A stretch of 64,000 bases of DNA from Tolypothrix sp. NIES-4075 (GTDB lineage: Bacteria > Cyanobacteriota > Cyanobacteriia > Cyanobacteriales > Nostocaceae), in contig NZ_BDUC01000020.1 in NCBI RefSeq assembly GCF_002218085.1, positions 1 through 64,000 of the forward strand, written 5' to 3'. Shown here in pieces: positions 33,425 to 41,249 of the stretch; position 1 is the stretch's first letter; each line of letters starts with the position of its first letter. The notes below the pieces were generated by a model that was not told the DNA's origin, did no database searches, and saw only the letters and a program-made list of their open reading frames with translations. A program made the position numbers and the translations under genes.

Positions 33425-33550
33425 GAATGATAATCATGCAGGTGGGGGAAGAAGCTGCCGTAGGCAGCTTCTTCCCATTCTCTTGATTAATGAGACAGGG
33501 GTGAGCAAGGCTCACCCCTGTCTCCCCCCAACTATACGATTATCATTCTT
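33423..33550. repeat. 128-bp nested inverted-repeat structure
   Basis: Outer arms AAGAATGATAATC (33423) and GATTATCATTCTT (33538) enclose two perfect hairpins: GGGAAGAAGCTGCC/GGCAGCTTCTTCCC (33446-33476) and GAGACAGGGGTGAGC/GCTCACCCCTGTCTC (33492-33524). It overlaps the stop codon of the TnsC-like gene. It may be a compact MITE, a folded RNA or a double terminator. Confidence 0.85.
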
Positions 33551-34134
33551 ACAACTCATGGCTAAAGTATGAAGCATATCTTGTCCTAAGTACTTTTGAA
33601 GTATTTCGTGACCGTTTGGCTAAATTATCGTTCAAATCACAGTTAATAATTTTTAATCTTCAAAAATACATAATTTTTAGGACTTACTTTTGAGCAGGAA
33701 ATGGACTATGTGCATTGCCTTAAAGGGAAGTGAAGCGGGATGAATTAGCATAGGTCAAAGCCTCATGCTGGGGAGCCTACTCCTAGTATACTTTGCCTAA
33801 AAGAAGACATTCTCGGCTTAGTTATGCATCTAAAAATCCTTGAGTGAAACACTTGTCTAGTTATGTTTGAATGTCTAGATTGCAATAGGTGAAAGCTTCC
33901 CTAGCATTACGCCAAGATACAAGCGAGAACACTAACTAACTTAACACCAATCTCATCCTTTAGTTAGAGGTTAGGTTTAATTGAAAGCTTTAAGGTTCAG
34001 GTGTTGATTTGTAGTAGTTAATTTTTTCAGTAGTCTAGAAGGCTGATACGAAGGGTAAATTTTTTCAAGAGACTTCTACATGCCTCTCGCTAATAAGCTT
34101 TTATTCTACACTGTTCTCCGCTCCTGGTATTAGG
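33551..34134. other. Noncoding stretch, nothing recognised
   Basis: About 580 bp with no convincing frame on either strand and no strong repeat. It probably contains decayed transposon DNA between the TnsC-like gene and the oxidoreductase operon. Confidence 0.4.
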
Positions 34135-34160
34135 GTTTGGACAAATTTGTTTGTCCAAAC
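34135..34160. promoter_or_regulatory. Palindromic operator before the oxidoreductase operon
   Basis: GTTTGGACAAA-TTTG-TTTGTCCAAAC, an 11-bp perfect dyad with a 4-bp centre, 45 bp upstream of the ATG at 34206. The size and place fit a TetR/MarR-type repressor site. No such regulator is encoded in the element. Confidence 0.7.
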
Positions 34161-34205
34161 TGCGATAAACAAAGCATCATACAGCAAGCACGGGAGATAA
34201 TAGAC

Positions 34206-34709
34206 ATGAGCCAACCAATTAAAGTTGAAAAGACGGTAACGATTAACAAACCAGCAGAGGAACTCTACCGATTTTGGCATAACTTTGGGAACTTGCCGCG
34301 CTTCATGAAGCATCTCAAAGACGTAAAAGTACACAATAATAAGCGAGAGTCCTCCGGACACGCTACGCGAACGCACTGGACGACCAGTGGGGTATTAGGT
34401 GTAAGTGTTGAATGGGATGCAGACATCATTGAAGATCGGGAAAACGAATTGATTGCTTGGGCTTCGGTTGAAGGTGCAGACGTGGATAACTCTGGTTTTG
34501 TCCGCTTCCAGCCAGCACCCGCCAATCGCGGTACAGAAGTAAAGGTCGTCACGGAATATAACCCGCCTGGTGGAGCAATTGGAGCTACCATTGCCAAACT
34601 CTTCGGCGAAGAACCAGAACAGCAGATTGGAGATGATTTACGCCGCTTCAAAATGCTGATGGAAGCAGGGGAGATTGCAACTACAGTTGGTCAACCAAAG
34701 GGAGGTTAA
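34206..34709 (+). CDS. SRPBCC-domain (START-like/cyclase-dehydrase) protein
   Basis: 167 residues from the ATG at 34206 (MSQPIKVEKTVTINKPAEEL), preceded by GGGAGATAATAGAC. The N-terminal strand, then YRFWHNFGNLPRFMKHLKDV, VEWDADIIEDRENELIAWAS and FVRFQPAPANRGTEVKVVTE are typical of the SRPBCC fold of polyketide cyclase/dehydrase-like or YgaP-like stress proteins. The fold binds a hydrophobic ligand. It is first in an operon with two alcohol dehydrogenases (5 bp gap to the next gene). Such sets occur in stress-tolerance islands, but the ligand here is unknown. Confidence 0.8.
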   Translation: MSQPIKVEKTVTINKPAEELYRFWHNFGNLPRFMKHLKDVKVHNNKRESSGHATRTHWTTSGVLGVSVEWDADIIEDRENELIAWASVEGADVDNSGFVRFQPAPANRGTEVKVVTEYNPPGGAIGATIAKLFGEEPEQQIGDDLRRFKMLMEAGEIATTVGQPKGG

Positions 34710-34714
34710 AGATT

Positions 34715-35884
34715 ATGAAAGCAGTTTGCTGGCACGGCGCTAACGATGTACGGGTAGAAACAGTGCCAGATCCAAAAATCCTCAACCCGCGCGATGCCAT
34801 CCTCAAAGTTACATCAACAACCATCTGCGGTTCTGACTTGCACCTCTACGATGGCTATATCCCGACGATGCAACCAGGTGACATTCTCGGTCACGAGTTT
34901 ATGGGAGAAGTCGTCGAAATTGGCAGTGAAGTCAAGAAACTGAAAAAGGGCGATCGCGTAGCTGTTTCTTCGATGATCGGCTGCGGTCAGTGTTTCTTCT
35001 GTCAAAAGCAGATGTGGTCGCTGTGCGATAACTCCAACCCCAACGCTTGGATGCAGGAGAAGTTGTTTGGCTTTGGTACGTCGGGTATCTATGGCTACTC
35101 ACACTTGTTTGGTGGTTATGCTGGTGGCGACGCGGAATACGTGCGCGTGCCATTCGCTGATTTCGGCGCTCTCAAACTTCCCCAAGATATTCCCGATGAA
35201 AAACTGCTGCCGATCAGCGATGCCTTTCCCACAGGCTACATGGCAGCAGATTTATGTAATATTCAACGTGGAGATATCGTCGCAGTCTGGGGTTGTGGTC
35301 CGGTGGGACAATTCGCCATGCGTAGCGCCTATATGTTGGGTGCAGAGCGCGTGATTGGTATCGATCGAGTTCCCCACCGTCTGCAACTGGCGTCTGACTT
35401 CGCGAAAGCGGAAACGATCAACTATGAGGAAGTCGATGCGGGTGAAGCCCTGAAAGAAATGACAGGCGGGCGCGGTCCCGATGCTTGCATTGATGCAGTG
35501 GGAATGGAAGCACACGGTATGGGGCTGGAAGGATTCTACGATGAAGCGAAGCAGAAAGTCGGACTAGAAACCGATCGCCCTACCGTGCTGCGGCAAGTAA
35601 TGCTTGCTTGTCGTAAAGGCGGCACCCTGTCAATCATGGGCGTTTACGCTGGCTTTGTAGACAAGATGCCGATGGGTGCTTTCATGAACAAAGCCTTGAC
35701 GCTTAAAACCGGACAAATGCACGGGCAGAAGTATATGCCTCGGTTGCTGGAGAGCATTGTGGCGGGCGAAGTCGATCCATCTGCTGTATTCACACATCGC
35801 TTGCCCCTAGCAGAAGCCAAACAAGGCTTCGAGCTTTTCAAACACAAAAAAGACGGGTGCGTAAAAGTTCTCTTGCTGCCCTGA
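34715..35884 (+). CDS. Zinc-dependent alcohol dehydrogenase, copy 1
   Basis: 389 residues. Medium-chain dehydrogenase: catalytic zinc ligands Cys38 (TTICGSDLH) and His60-Glu61 (GHEFMGEVV), structural zinc Cys90, 93, 96 and 104 (CGQCFFCQKQMWSLC), Rossmann motif WGCGPVGQFA (about 192). It is closest in character to the glutathione-independent formaldehyde/alcohol dehydrogenase group. It oxidises or reduces small alcohols or aldehydes with NAD(P). It is about 75-80 percent similar by eye to the next gene, so the pair arose by tandem duplication. GGGAGG lies 10 bp before the ATG. Confidence 0.9.
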   Translation: MKAVCWHGANDVRVETVPDPKILNPRDAILKVTSTTICGSDLHLYDGYIPTMQPGDILGHEFMGEVVEIGSEVKKLKKGDRVAVSSMIGCGQCFFCQKQMWSLCDNSNPNAWMQEKLFGFGTSGIYGYSHLFGGYAGGDAEYVRVPFADFGALKLPQDIPDEKLLPISDAFPTGYMAADLCNIQRGDIVAVWGCGPVGQFAMRSAYMLGAERVIGIDRVPHRLQLASDFAKAETINYEEVDAGEALKEMTGGRGPDACIDAVGMEAHGMGLEGFYDEAKQKVGLETDRPTVLRQVMLACRKGGTLSIMGVYAGFVDKMPMGAFMNKALTLKTGQMHGQKYMPRLLESIVAGEVDPSAVFTHRLPLAEAKQGFELFKHKKDGCVKVLLLP

Positions 35885-35946
35885 AATGGCTCATAGAAGA
35901 CTGGCTAATAGTTAATAGTCGTTTAATTAACAAAAAAGGAAAAACA

Positions 35947-37125
35947 ATGAAAGCACTTTGCTGGCACGGCGCTAACGATGTACGAGTTGATACAGTACCC
36001 GATCCAAAAATCATCAATCCGCGTGATGCGATTGTTAAAATCACGTCAACGGCGATTTGCGGTTCTGATTTACATCTTTATGACGGTTACATCCCCACGA
36101 TGGAAAAGGGCGACATCCTTGGTCATGAATTTATGGGGGAAGTTGTTGAGCTAGGCAGTGCCGTCAAGAATGTGAAGATAGGCGATCGCGTTGTCGTCCC
36201 CTTTACCATTTCCTGCGGCTCCTGTTTCTTTTGTCAAAAAGATTTGTGGTCGCTGTGCGATAACTCCAACCCCAACGGCTGGATACCGGAAAAACTCATG
36301 GGTTATTCCCCATCTGGTCTTTTCGGCTACTCCCATATGATGGGTGGCTATGCTGGAGGTCAAGCTGAATATGCCCGCGTTCCCTTTGCCGATGTCGGTT
36401 TATTCAAGATTCCTGATGGACTAACAGACGAACAAGTCCTGTTTCTAACGGATATCTTCCCCACTGGCTATATGGCAGCGGAAAACTGCGATATCCAGCC
36501 AGGAGATACTGTAGCGATCTGGGGCTGCGGTCCAGTCGGACAGTTTGCCATTAGAAGTGCATATATGCTAGGTGCCGAGCGCGTCATTGCGATCGATCGA
36601 GTTCCCGAACGCCTACAGATGGCGAAAGATGGCAAGGCAGAAGTCCTTAACTATGAGGAAGTTGATGTTGGTGAAGCCCTCAAAGATATGACCGGTGGGC
36701 GCGGTCCAGATGCTTGCATGGATGCTGTGGGAATGGAAGCCCACGGTACGGGTCCTGATGCGTTTTTCGACCAGGTAAAGCAAGCCGTGCGTATGGAAAC
36801 CGACCGACCCACTGCCCTAAGGCAAGTGATTGTTGCCTGTCGCAAAGGTGGCACTGTGTCAATTCCTGGTGTTTACGGCGGCTTTGTAGACAAGATACCG
36901 ATGGGTGCTGCCATGAACAAAGCCTTAACATTTAAAACGGGACAAACGCACGTTCATCGTTACCTGCGCCCGTTACTTGATCGCGTCCAAAATGGCGATA
37001 TCGACCCATCTTTTGTAATCACCCATCGTCTGCCGCTAGAGCAAGCACCGCACGGCTACGAAATTTTCAAGCACAAGAAAGACAACTGTATCAAGATCGT
37101 GCTCAAACCAGGTCAGGCTGCTTAA
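35947..37125 (+). CDS. Zinc-dependent alcohol dehydrogenase, copy 2
   Basis: 392 residues from the ATG at 35947 (MKALCWHGANDVRVDTVPD). The frame runs 30 codons further up but without a start context. It has the same motifs as copy 1 (AICGSDLH, GHEFMGEVVELG, CGSCFFCQKDLWSLC, WGCGPVGQFA). Differences cluster around the substrate region (KLMGYSPSGLFGYSHMMGG against KLFGFGTSGIYGYSHLFGG), so the substrate range may have shifted after duplication. The 62-bp gap to copy 1 has no terminator, so both are likely on one transcript. Confidence 0.9.
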   Translation: MKALCWHGANDVRVDTVPDPKIINPRDAIVKITSTAICGSDLHLYDGYIPTMEKGDILGHEFMGEVVELGSAVKNVKIGDRVVVPFTISCGSCFFCQKDLWSLCDNSNPNGWIPEKLMGYSPSGLFGYSHMMGGYAGGQAEYARVPFADVGLFKIPDGLTDEQVLFLTDIFPTGYMAAENCDIQPGDTVAIWGCGPVGQFAIRSAYMLGAERVIAIDRVPERLQMAKDGKAEVLNYEEVDVGEALKDMTGGRGPDACMDAVGMEAHGTGPDAFFDQVKQAVRMETDRPTALRQVIVACRKGGTVSIPGVYGGFVDKIPMGAAMNKALTFKTGQTHVHRYLRPLLDRVQNGDIDPSFVITHRLPLEQAPHGYEIFKHKKDNCIKIVLKPGQAA

Positions 37126-37179
37126 AACCCCACATGAACACGAAAAAACCAATTCTAGCCAACACTTTAGGAGGTAGAG

Positions 37180-37743
37180 ATGACAGAAGAACTCACAAAT
37201 AAGAAAGTTGCCATTCTGGTTACAGATGGCTTTGAACAAGTTGAAATGGCTCAACCCAAGCAAGCTCTTGAGTCAGCAGGCGCTCAAACCCACATCATTT
37301 CACCTAAGAGCGATCGCGTTCAGGGTTGGAACCATTTTGACAAAGGGGATTTTTTCCCGGTAGATGTCCCCCTCGATCGAGTAAATCCAGCCGACTATGA
37401 TGCCCTCCTGCTTCCCGGTGGTGTTGCCAATCCAGATCAACTTCGGACTAATGCTAAGGCGATCGAGTTTATAAAGTCCTTCTTCGATGCTGACAAGCCG
37501 GTAGCGGTGATCTGCCACGGACCTTGGACTCTGATCGAGGCAGATGTGGTGCGCGCACGAAGGCTCACCTCGTGGCCGTCGCTCAAGACCGATCTCCAGA
37601 ACGCAGGTGCCCAGTGGGTAGATCAGGAAGTTGCAGTTGATAACAACCTCGTGTCGAGCCGCAAGCCAGACGACATCCCAGCCTTCAACCGGGAAATGAT
37701 CGAGCTGTTCAGCCATGCAGGGCAGGTACGGCAGATAGTGTGA
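37180..37743 (+). CDS. DJ-1/PfpI family protein
   Basis: 187 residues. Rossmann-like start VAILVTDGFEQVEMAQP, acidic residue in DALLLPGGVANPDQLR, and nucleophile Cys in VAVICHGPWTLIEADVV with a following His-type loop. This matches the PfpI/YhbO branch of DJ-1 (type 1 GATase fold), which act as glyoxalase III or protein deglycases and stress chaperones. TTAGGAGGTAGAG before the ATG is a strong ribosome site. Together with the dehydrogenases and aldo-keto reductase it points to reactive-aldehyde detoxification. Confidence 0.88.
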   Translation: MTEELTNKKVAILVTDGFEQVEMAQPKQALESAGAQTHIISPKSDRVQGWNHFDKGDFFPVDVPLDRVNPADYDALLLPGGVANPDQLRTNAKAIEFIKSFFDADKPVAVICHGPWTLIEADVVRARRLTSWPSLKTDLQNAGAQWVDQEVAVDNNLVSSRKPDDIPAFNREMIELFSHAGQVRQIV

Positions 37744-37773
37744 GGACTCGGAGCCTTAATCAGGAGGACAGGT

Positions 37774-38613
37774 ATGGAACAGCATCGATTTGGTTCCACG
37801 CAGCGCGAGGTGGCAGTGATCGGTCAAGGAACCTGGTACATCGACAACGGTGACCGCGCCTCTGCGATCGCCGCTTTGCGCCAAGGACTAGATCTCGGCA
37901 TGACCCATATCGACACGGCACAGATGTACGGCAGTGCCGAGGAGGTGGTCGCAGAGGCGATCGCTGGACGACGCGATCAGGTTTTCCTGGTTTCCAAGGT
38001 TCTTCCTGGAAATGCTTCTCGGAGAGGGACGATCGTAGCCTGCGAGAAATCGCTCGCTCGACTTCATACCGATCGGTTGGACTCTTATCTGTTGCACTGG
38101 CGCGGTCAACACCCACTGGAGGAGACGATCGCTGCCTTCGAGCAGCTTCAGCACGAGGGGAAGATTCTCTGCTGGGGCGTGAGCAACTTCGATGTGCCTG
38201 ACCTTGAAGCAGTCCAGAAGATTGCTGGCGAGGGTTCTGTTGTCTGCAATCAAGTCCTTTACCATTTGAGAGAGAGAGCGATCGAACACGCTGTGATCCC
38301 CTGGTGTGAGAAGCATGGGGTGGCTGTAGTCGCATACAGCCCGTTCGGTCATGGGGATTTTCCCAGCTCGCGCACAACCGCAGGTCGCGTACTACAGGAA
38401 ATCGCCGCCGCCCATAACGCCACCCCTCGCCAAGTCGCGCTCCGATTTCTGGTGCGGCATTCCTCGCTCTTCGCAATCCCCAAAGCATCCAACCCCGAAC
38501 ACGCCGCTGAAAACGCGGGAGCCGGGGAACTTAATCTGACCCAAACCGAACTCGATCGAATCGACGCAGCCTTCCCGACCGGATCTCGTCCCCGCGTGCT
38601 TCCCATGCTGTAA
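37774..38613 (+). CDS. Aldo/keto reductase
   Basis: 279 residues. AKR barrel motifs: GMTHIDTAQMYGSAEEVVAE (catalytic Asp and Tyr), VFLVSKVLPGNASR (Lys), DSYLLHWRGQHPLEE (His), WGVSNFDVPDLE, ALRFLVRHSSLFAIPKASNP. It reduces aldehydes or ketones with NADPH. CAGGAGGACAGGT precedes the ATG. Last gene of the five-gene operon. The GC content is higher than in the rest of the window, which supports a chromosomal or foreign origin of the cargo. Confidence 0.9.
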   Translation: MEQHRFGSTQREVAVIGQGTWYIDNGDRASAIAALRQGLDLGMTHIDTAQMYGSAEEVVAEAIAGRRDQVFLVSKVLPGNASRRGTIVACEKSLARLHTDRLDSYLLHWRGQHPLEETIAAFEQLQHEGKILCWGVSNFDVPDLEAVQKIAGEGSVVCNQVLYHLRERAIEHAVIPWCEKHGVAVVAYSPFGHGDFPSSRTTAGRVLQEIAAAHNATPRQVALRFLVRHSSLFAIPKASNPEHAAENAGAGELNLTQTELDRIDAAFPTGSRPRVLPML

Positions 38614-38740
38614 GCCTGATTGGCTCGTCTGTAGGCTGCCTAATTGCAATTACTAGGGTTGAATTTAAGGCATTCAATTCATTGGGGGGATTGAATCTTC
38701 GCACAGAGCCATTAAACAGGTATGTGGAATTGAACGACGG

Positions 38741-38884
38741 ATGGTAGGAACAACTGAGGCAATAAAAACTCATTTTTTTAGTGCTATCCGTGCGTTTACT
38801 CAATTAGAGTTAATGCAAGCGGAAGAGTTAATTGAAAATTGGTACGAACTCCAAAGAAATTTATCTCAACAGCAGTGCTCGTGA
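38741..38884 (+). CDS. Small helical protein or remnant
   Basis: 47 residues (MVGTTEAIKTHFFSAIRAFT..., then QAEELIENWYELQRNLSQQ). A second frame overlapping its end continues protein-like (ARDFILEHLKQQVGLNAHSP), so this may be a gene broken by a frameshift. No family recognised. It is transcribed toward the glycosyltransferase fragment. Confidence 0.4.
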   Translation: MVGTTEAIKTHFFSAIRAFTQLELMQAEELIENWYELQRNLSQQQCS

Positions 38885-38988
38885 CTTCATTCTGGAACAC
38901 CTTAAACAACAGGTGGGCTTGAATGCACATAGTCCATTTCCTATCAATGCGTAAGTTTTATGAATTACTTCAGTTTTTAGGAGTTTCT

Positions 38989-39156
38989 ATGCGGATTGCT
39001 CAAATTGCTCCTCTTTGGGAGAGAGTTCCACCTCTTGGTTATGGTGGAACAGAATTAGTTGTGAGCTTATTAACCGATGAATTAGTTAGGCGTGGGCATG
39101 AGGTAACGCTATTTGCGTCGGGAGATTCAATAACTTTGGCAAAGCTGCAATCAGTT
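38989..39156 (+). pseudogene. 5' fragment of a glycosyltransferase family 4 gene, cut by the end unit
   Basis: From an ATG preceded by TAGGAG it reads MRIAQIAPLWERVPPLGYGG, then VVSLLTDELVRRGHEVTLFA, the conserved start of GT4-type glycosyltransferases (about 350 residues in full). After 56 codons it runs into the 170-bp unit at 39157, and the rest of the gene is absent. So the right end of the element lies inside a captured chromosomal gene. Confidence 0.8.
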
Positions 39157-39326
39157 GGTATTGAGCCGAGATCCAAGTAATTTTCTGCAAGATGGTCTGA
39201 AAACCCCTGTGCTGTTGGGGTTTGAAAAATTGCTATATCAAAGTCAAAAAAGCCGTAATTTACAACGTAAAATCAAGCCTTTCCAGGTCATCTTGCAGAA
39301 TTTTGGTCATATCTCGGCTTGATACC
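39157..39326 (+). repeat. 170-bp MITE-like end unit, copy 2
   Basis: Appears identical to copy 1 (31626-31795) and in the same orientation. Its right flank is TAGTT, matching the left flank of copy 1. Its own left flank is CAGTT. Confidence 0.9.
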
Positions 39327-39347
39327 TAGTTGAGATAAATGAAGAAA

Positions 39348-39943
39348 CTTTCCGATCACATTACCCCGCAAGGGGATGGAAACTTTCAGTGCTTCTTCGT
39401 CACCACTAGCAAGAGCCTCTCTTTCCGATCACATTACCCCGCAAGGGGATGGAAACTTTTGTTACAGTAGACTGTAGCCTCTTGGTTTCCACTTTCCGAT
39501 CACATTACCCCGCAAGGGGATGGAAACCTTACAAACGCAAAACCGTCTATTACCTTATCTTTATTCTTTCCGATCACATTACCCCGCAAGGGGATGGAAA
39601 CTTCTAGATGTTGCCCGCCTTCTGTAACCAGAACTTTCCGATCACATTACCCCGCAAGGGGATGGAAACCAGGTTCCTCGCCCCTTCTATCAACAACCCT
39701 ATCGACTTTCCGATCACATTACCCCGCAAGGGGATGGAAACTGGGTAGGTTCACCATCATCTTCGGGATGGTTGGCTTTCCGATCACATTACCCCGCAAG
39801 GGGATGGAAACTTTGTTACTCTCTTTAACCACTCTGTAAAGTGGTTTTTTACTTTCCGATCACATTACCCCGCAAGGGGATGGAAACAATTTTATTTTCC
39901 GAATTAAAATTCTCTATATAAACTTTCTGATCACATCATCCCC
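39348..39943 (+). CRISPR. CRISPR array, leader-distal part (8 repeats plus a degenerate end repeat)
   Basis: Eight 36-bp repeats with the same sequence as at 30479-31606, spacers 32-40 bp, then a degenerate, truncated repeat (39923-39943, CTTTCTGATCACATCATCCC). Terminal repeat decay marks the trailer end, and there is no second leader before 39348. So this is the distal half of the same array, displaced by the 7.7-kb element. The original array would have had 24 spacers. Transcripts from the leader no longer reach this half unless they pass through the element. Confidence 0.95.
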
Positions 39944-39962
39944 AAAATACAGTATTTTAGAC

Positions 39963-40154
39963 TTTTGCGTACTCAAAAACCTGAATGTTCATTACTCCCA
40001 AGATATAAATAGTATTGACGATTTTGTGAAATCGTCAATTTTTGCGTACCTAAAAACTCAAAAACCCAACTACCCAAATTTTTGACAGTCTAAATATTCA
40101 CGCTTTGCTGGTAAAGTATTAGCATCAAACTTTCACATTTTTGCGTACTCAAAA
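39963..40154 (+). promoter_or_regulatory. Iteron-like repeats before parA (centromere candidate)
   Basis: TTTTGCGTACTCAAAA at 39963, a variant at 40040 (CCTAAAA) and another copy at 40139. Related pieces lie after the partner gene (AATACGCAAAA at 41148). GAATGTTCA-type words also recur. Such repeats on both sides of a parA pair suit a parS centromere. Confidence 0.65.
40014..40039. terminator. Hairpin within the iteron region
   Basis: ATTGACGATTT-TGTG-AAATCGTCAAT, an 11-bp perfect stem, followed by TTTT. It may end CRISPR transcription or act as a partition operator. Confidence 0.6.
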
Positions 40155-40198
40155 GTGTAAAAGTTTGAATGTTCAAGTTTTCAGCAACGTAAATATCT

Positions 40199-40792
40199 AT
40201 GATTATCACTGTTGCATCGTTCAAGGGGGGCGTGGGCAAAACTACAACTGCCGTCCACCTTGCCGCTTATCTCCAAACAAAGGGAGAAACACTTCTCATC
40301 GATGGCGACCCGAATCGGTCGGCTAGTGGCTGGTCGAAACGTGGCGATTTACCATTTAAAGTTATTGACGAAAGACAAGCCGCTAAATATGCCAAAAATT
40401 ACGAGCATATTGTCATCGATACCCAAGCCCGACCGGAGCAAGAAGACTTAGAAGCATTGGTGGAAGGCTGTGATTTATTAATACTCCCTACTACCCCGGA
40501 TGCTTTATCACTCGATGCTTTGATGCAAACTGTCAACACCCTGAAGTCGCTGGGTGCAGATAAATTTCGCATTTTGATTACCCGCGTTCCACCCAAGCCC
40601 CGGCGGGATGGAGAAGAAGCGCGAGAAATGCTGACCTCTGCGGGATTGCCTTTATTTAAAGGAAGTGTCCGCGATGCAGTCGCATTTCAAAAAGCAGCGC
40701 TGGCTGGTGTGCCGGTTAATAAAGCTTCGGATCAACGGGCAAAAATTGCATGGCGAGATTACCAAGGTATCGGTCAGGAGGTGATGAAATGA
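40199..40792 (+). CDS. parA: ParA-like partition ATPase
   Basis: 197 residues. A deviant Walker A motif (ASFKGGVGKTTTAVHLAA) starts at residue 6. Walker A' IVIDTQARPEQEDL and the switch region LILPTTPDALSLDAL follow. The short length and lack of an N-terminal HTH match the small type Ib ParA group common on cyanobacterial plasmids. It drives plasmid segregation with a DNA-binding partner. The next gene overlaps its stop, and iterons lie on both sides. Confidence 0.92.
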   Translation: MIITVASFKGGVGKTTTAVHLAAYLQTKGETLLIDGDPNRSASGWSKRGDLPFKVIDERQAAKYAKNYEHIVIDTQARPEQEDLEALVEGCDLLILPTTPDALSLDALMQTVNTLKSLGADKFRILITRVPPKPRRDGEEAREMLTSAGLPLFKGSVRDAVAFQKAALAGVPVNKASDQRAKIAWRDYQGIGQEVMK

Positions 40793-41139
40793 GCAAGGAA
40801 AGTAAAGTTAGTAAGTTTAAGGGTCTTTTGGATGCGGTAAAAACTCATGAACCAGAACCAGAGCAAGAACCACATACTCGTGACGAGGCAAATCATAAAA
40901 GTCCCGCTGCTGAACCACAGCCTTATCCCTTGCCACCCACGCCTGAACCCGAAGCTGAACCAAAACGAGGACGACCCAAAGGCAAGCGATCGCACCCTGA
41001 CTACGAACAGGTGACAGCCTACATCAAAACACTCACTTATCAAGAAGTAAAAATAGCTTTATTGCGAGAAGGTCAAAAGCGCGAGTTTAGCGAATTAATG
41101 CAAGAACTATTAGACGATTGGCTAAAATCGCGTACTTGA
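40789..41139 (+). CDS. Partner of ParA (putative centromere-binding protein)
   Basis: 116 residues from the ATG at 40789, overlapping the parA stop (ATGA), with AGGAGGTGAT directly upstream. The N-terminus (SKESKVSKFKGLLDAVKTHE) may stimulate the ATPase. The middle is a Pro/Glu-rich linker. The C-terminus (GRPKGKRSHPDYEQVTAYIK, LMQELLDDWLKSR) looks like a small RHH-type DNA-binding part. Role assigned from context. Confidence 0.7.
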   Translation: MSKESKVSKFKGLLDAVKTHEPEPEQEPHTRDEANHKSPAAEPQPYPLPPTPEPEAEPKRGRPKGKRSHPDYEQVTAYIKTLTYQEVKIALLREGQKREFSELMQELLDDWLKSRT

Positions 41140-41249
41140 ATATTTGAATACGCAAAAACCTGAAAATTTGAATGTTTGATTATCTGAGTCGCACTTTTCT
41201 TAGGCTAAGGCTGGAAAAGCTGCTACCAAGTTTGCTACTCAACGGCGAT

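Larger units (their letters stand above)
31621..39331. mobile_element. 7.7-kb composite element inserted in a CRISPR spacer, 5-bp target duplication
   Basis: The segment 31626-39326 starts and ends with identical 170-bp inverted-repeat units in the same orientation, and is flanked by TAGTT on both sides (31621-31625 and 39327-39331). Removing the element and one TAGTT restores a 35-bp spacer (19 bp left plus 16 bp right), well within the range of the other spacers. So the element moved as one unit into an existing array. Cargo: a TnsC-like ATPase, a five-gene oxidoreductase operon and a broken glycosyltransferase. No complete transposase is present, so movement would need help in trans. Confidence 0.9.

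Noticed and set aside
37760..38488. 242-codon minus-strand frame, Arg/Ser rich
   Set aside because: Antisense shadow of the aldo-keto reductase gene; composition is unlike a real protein.
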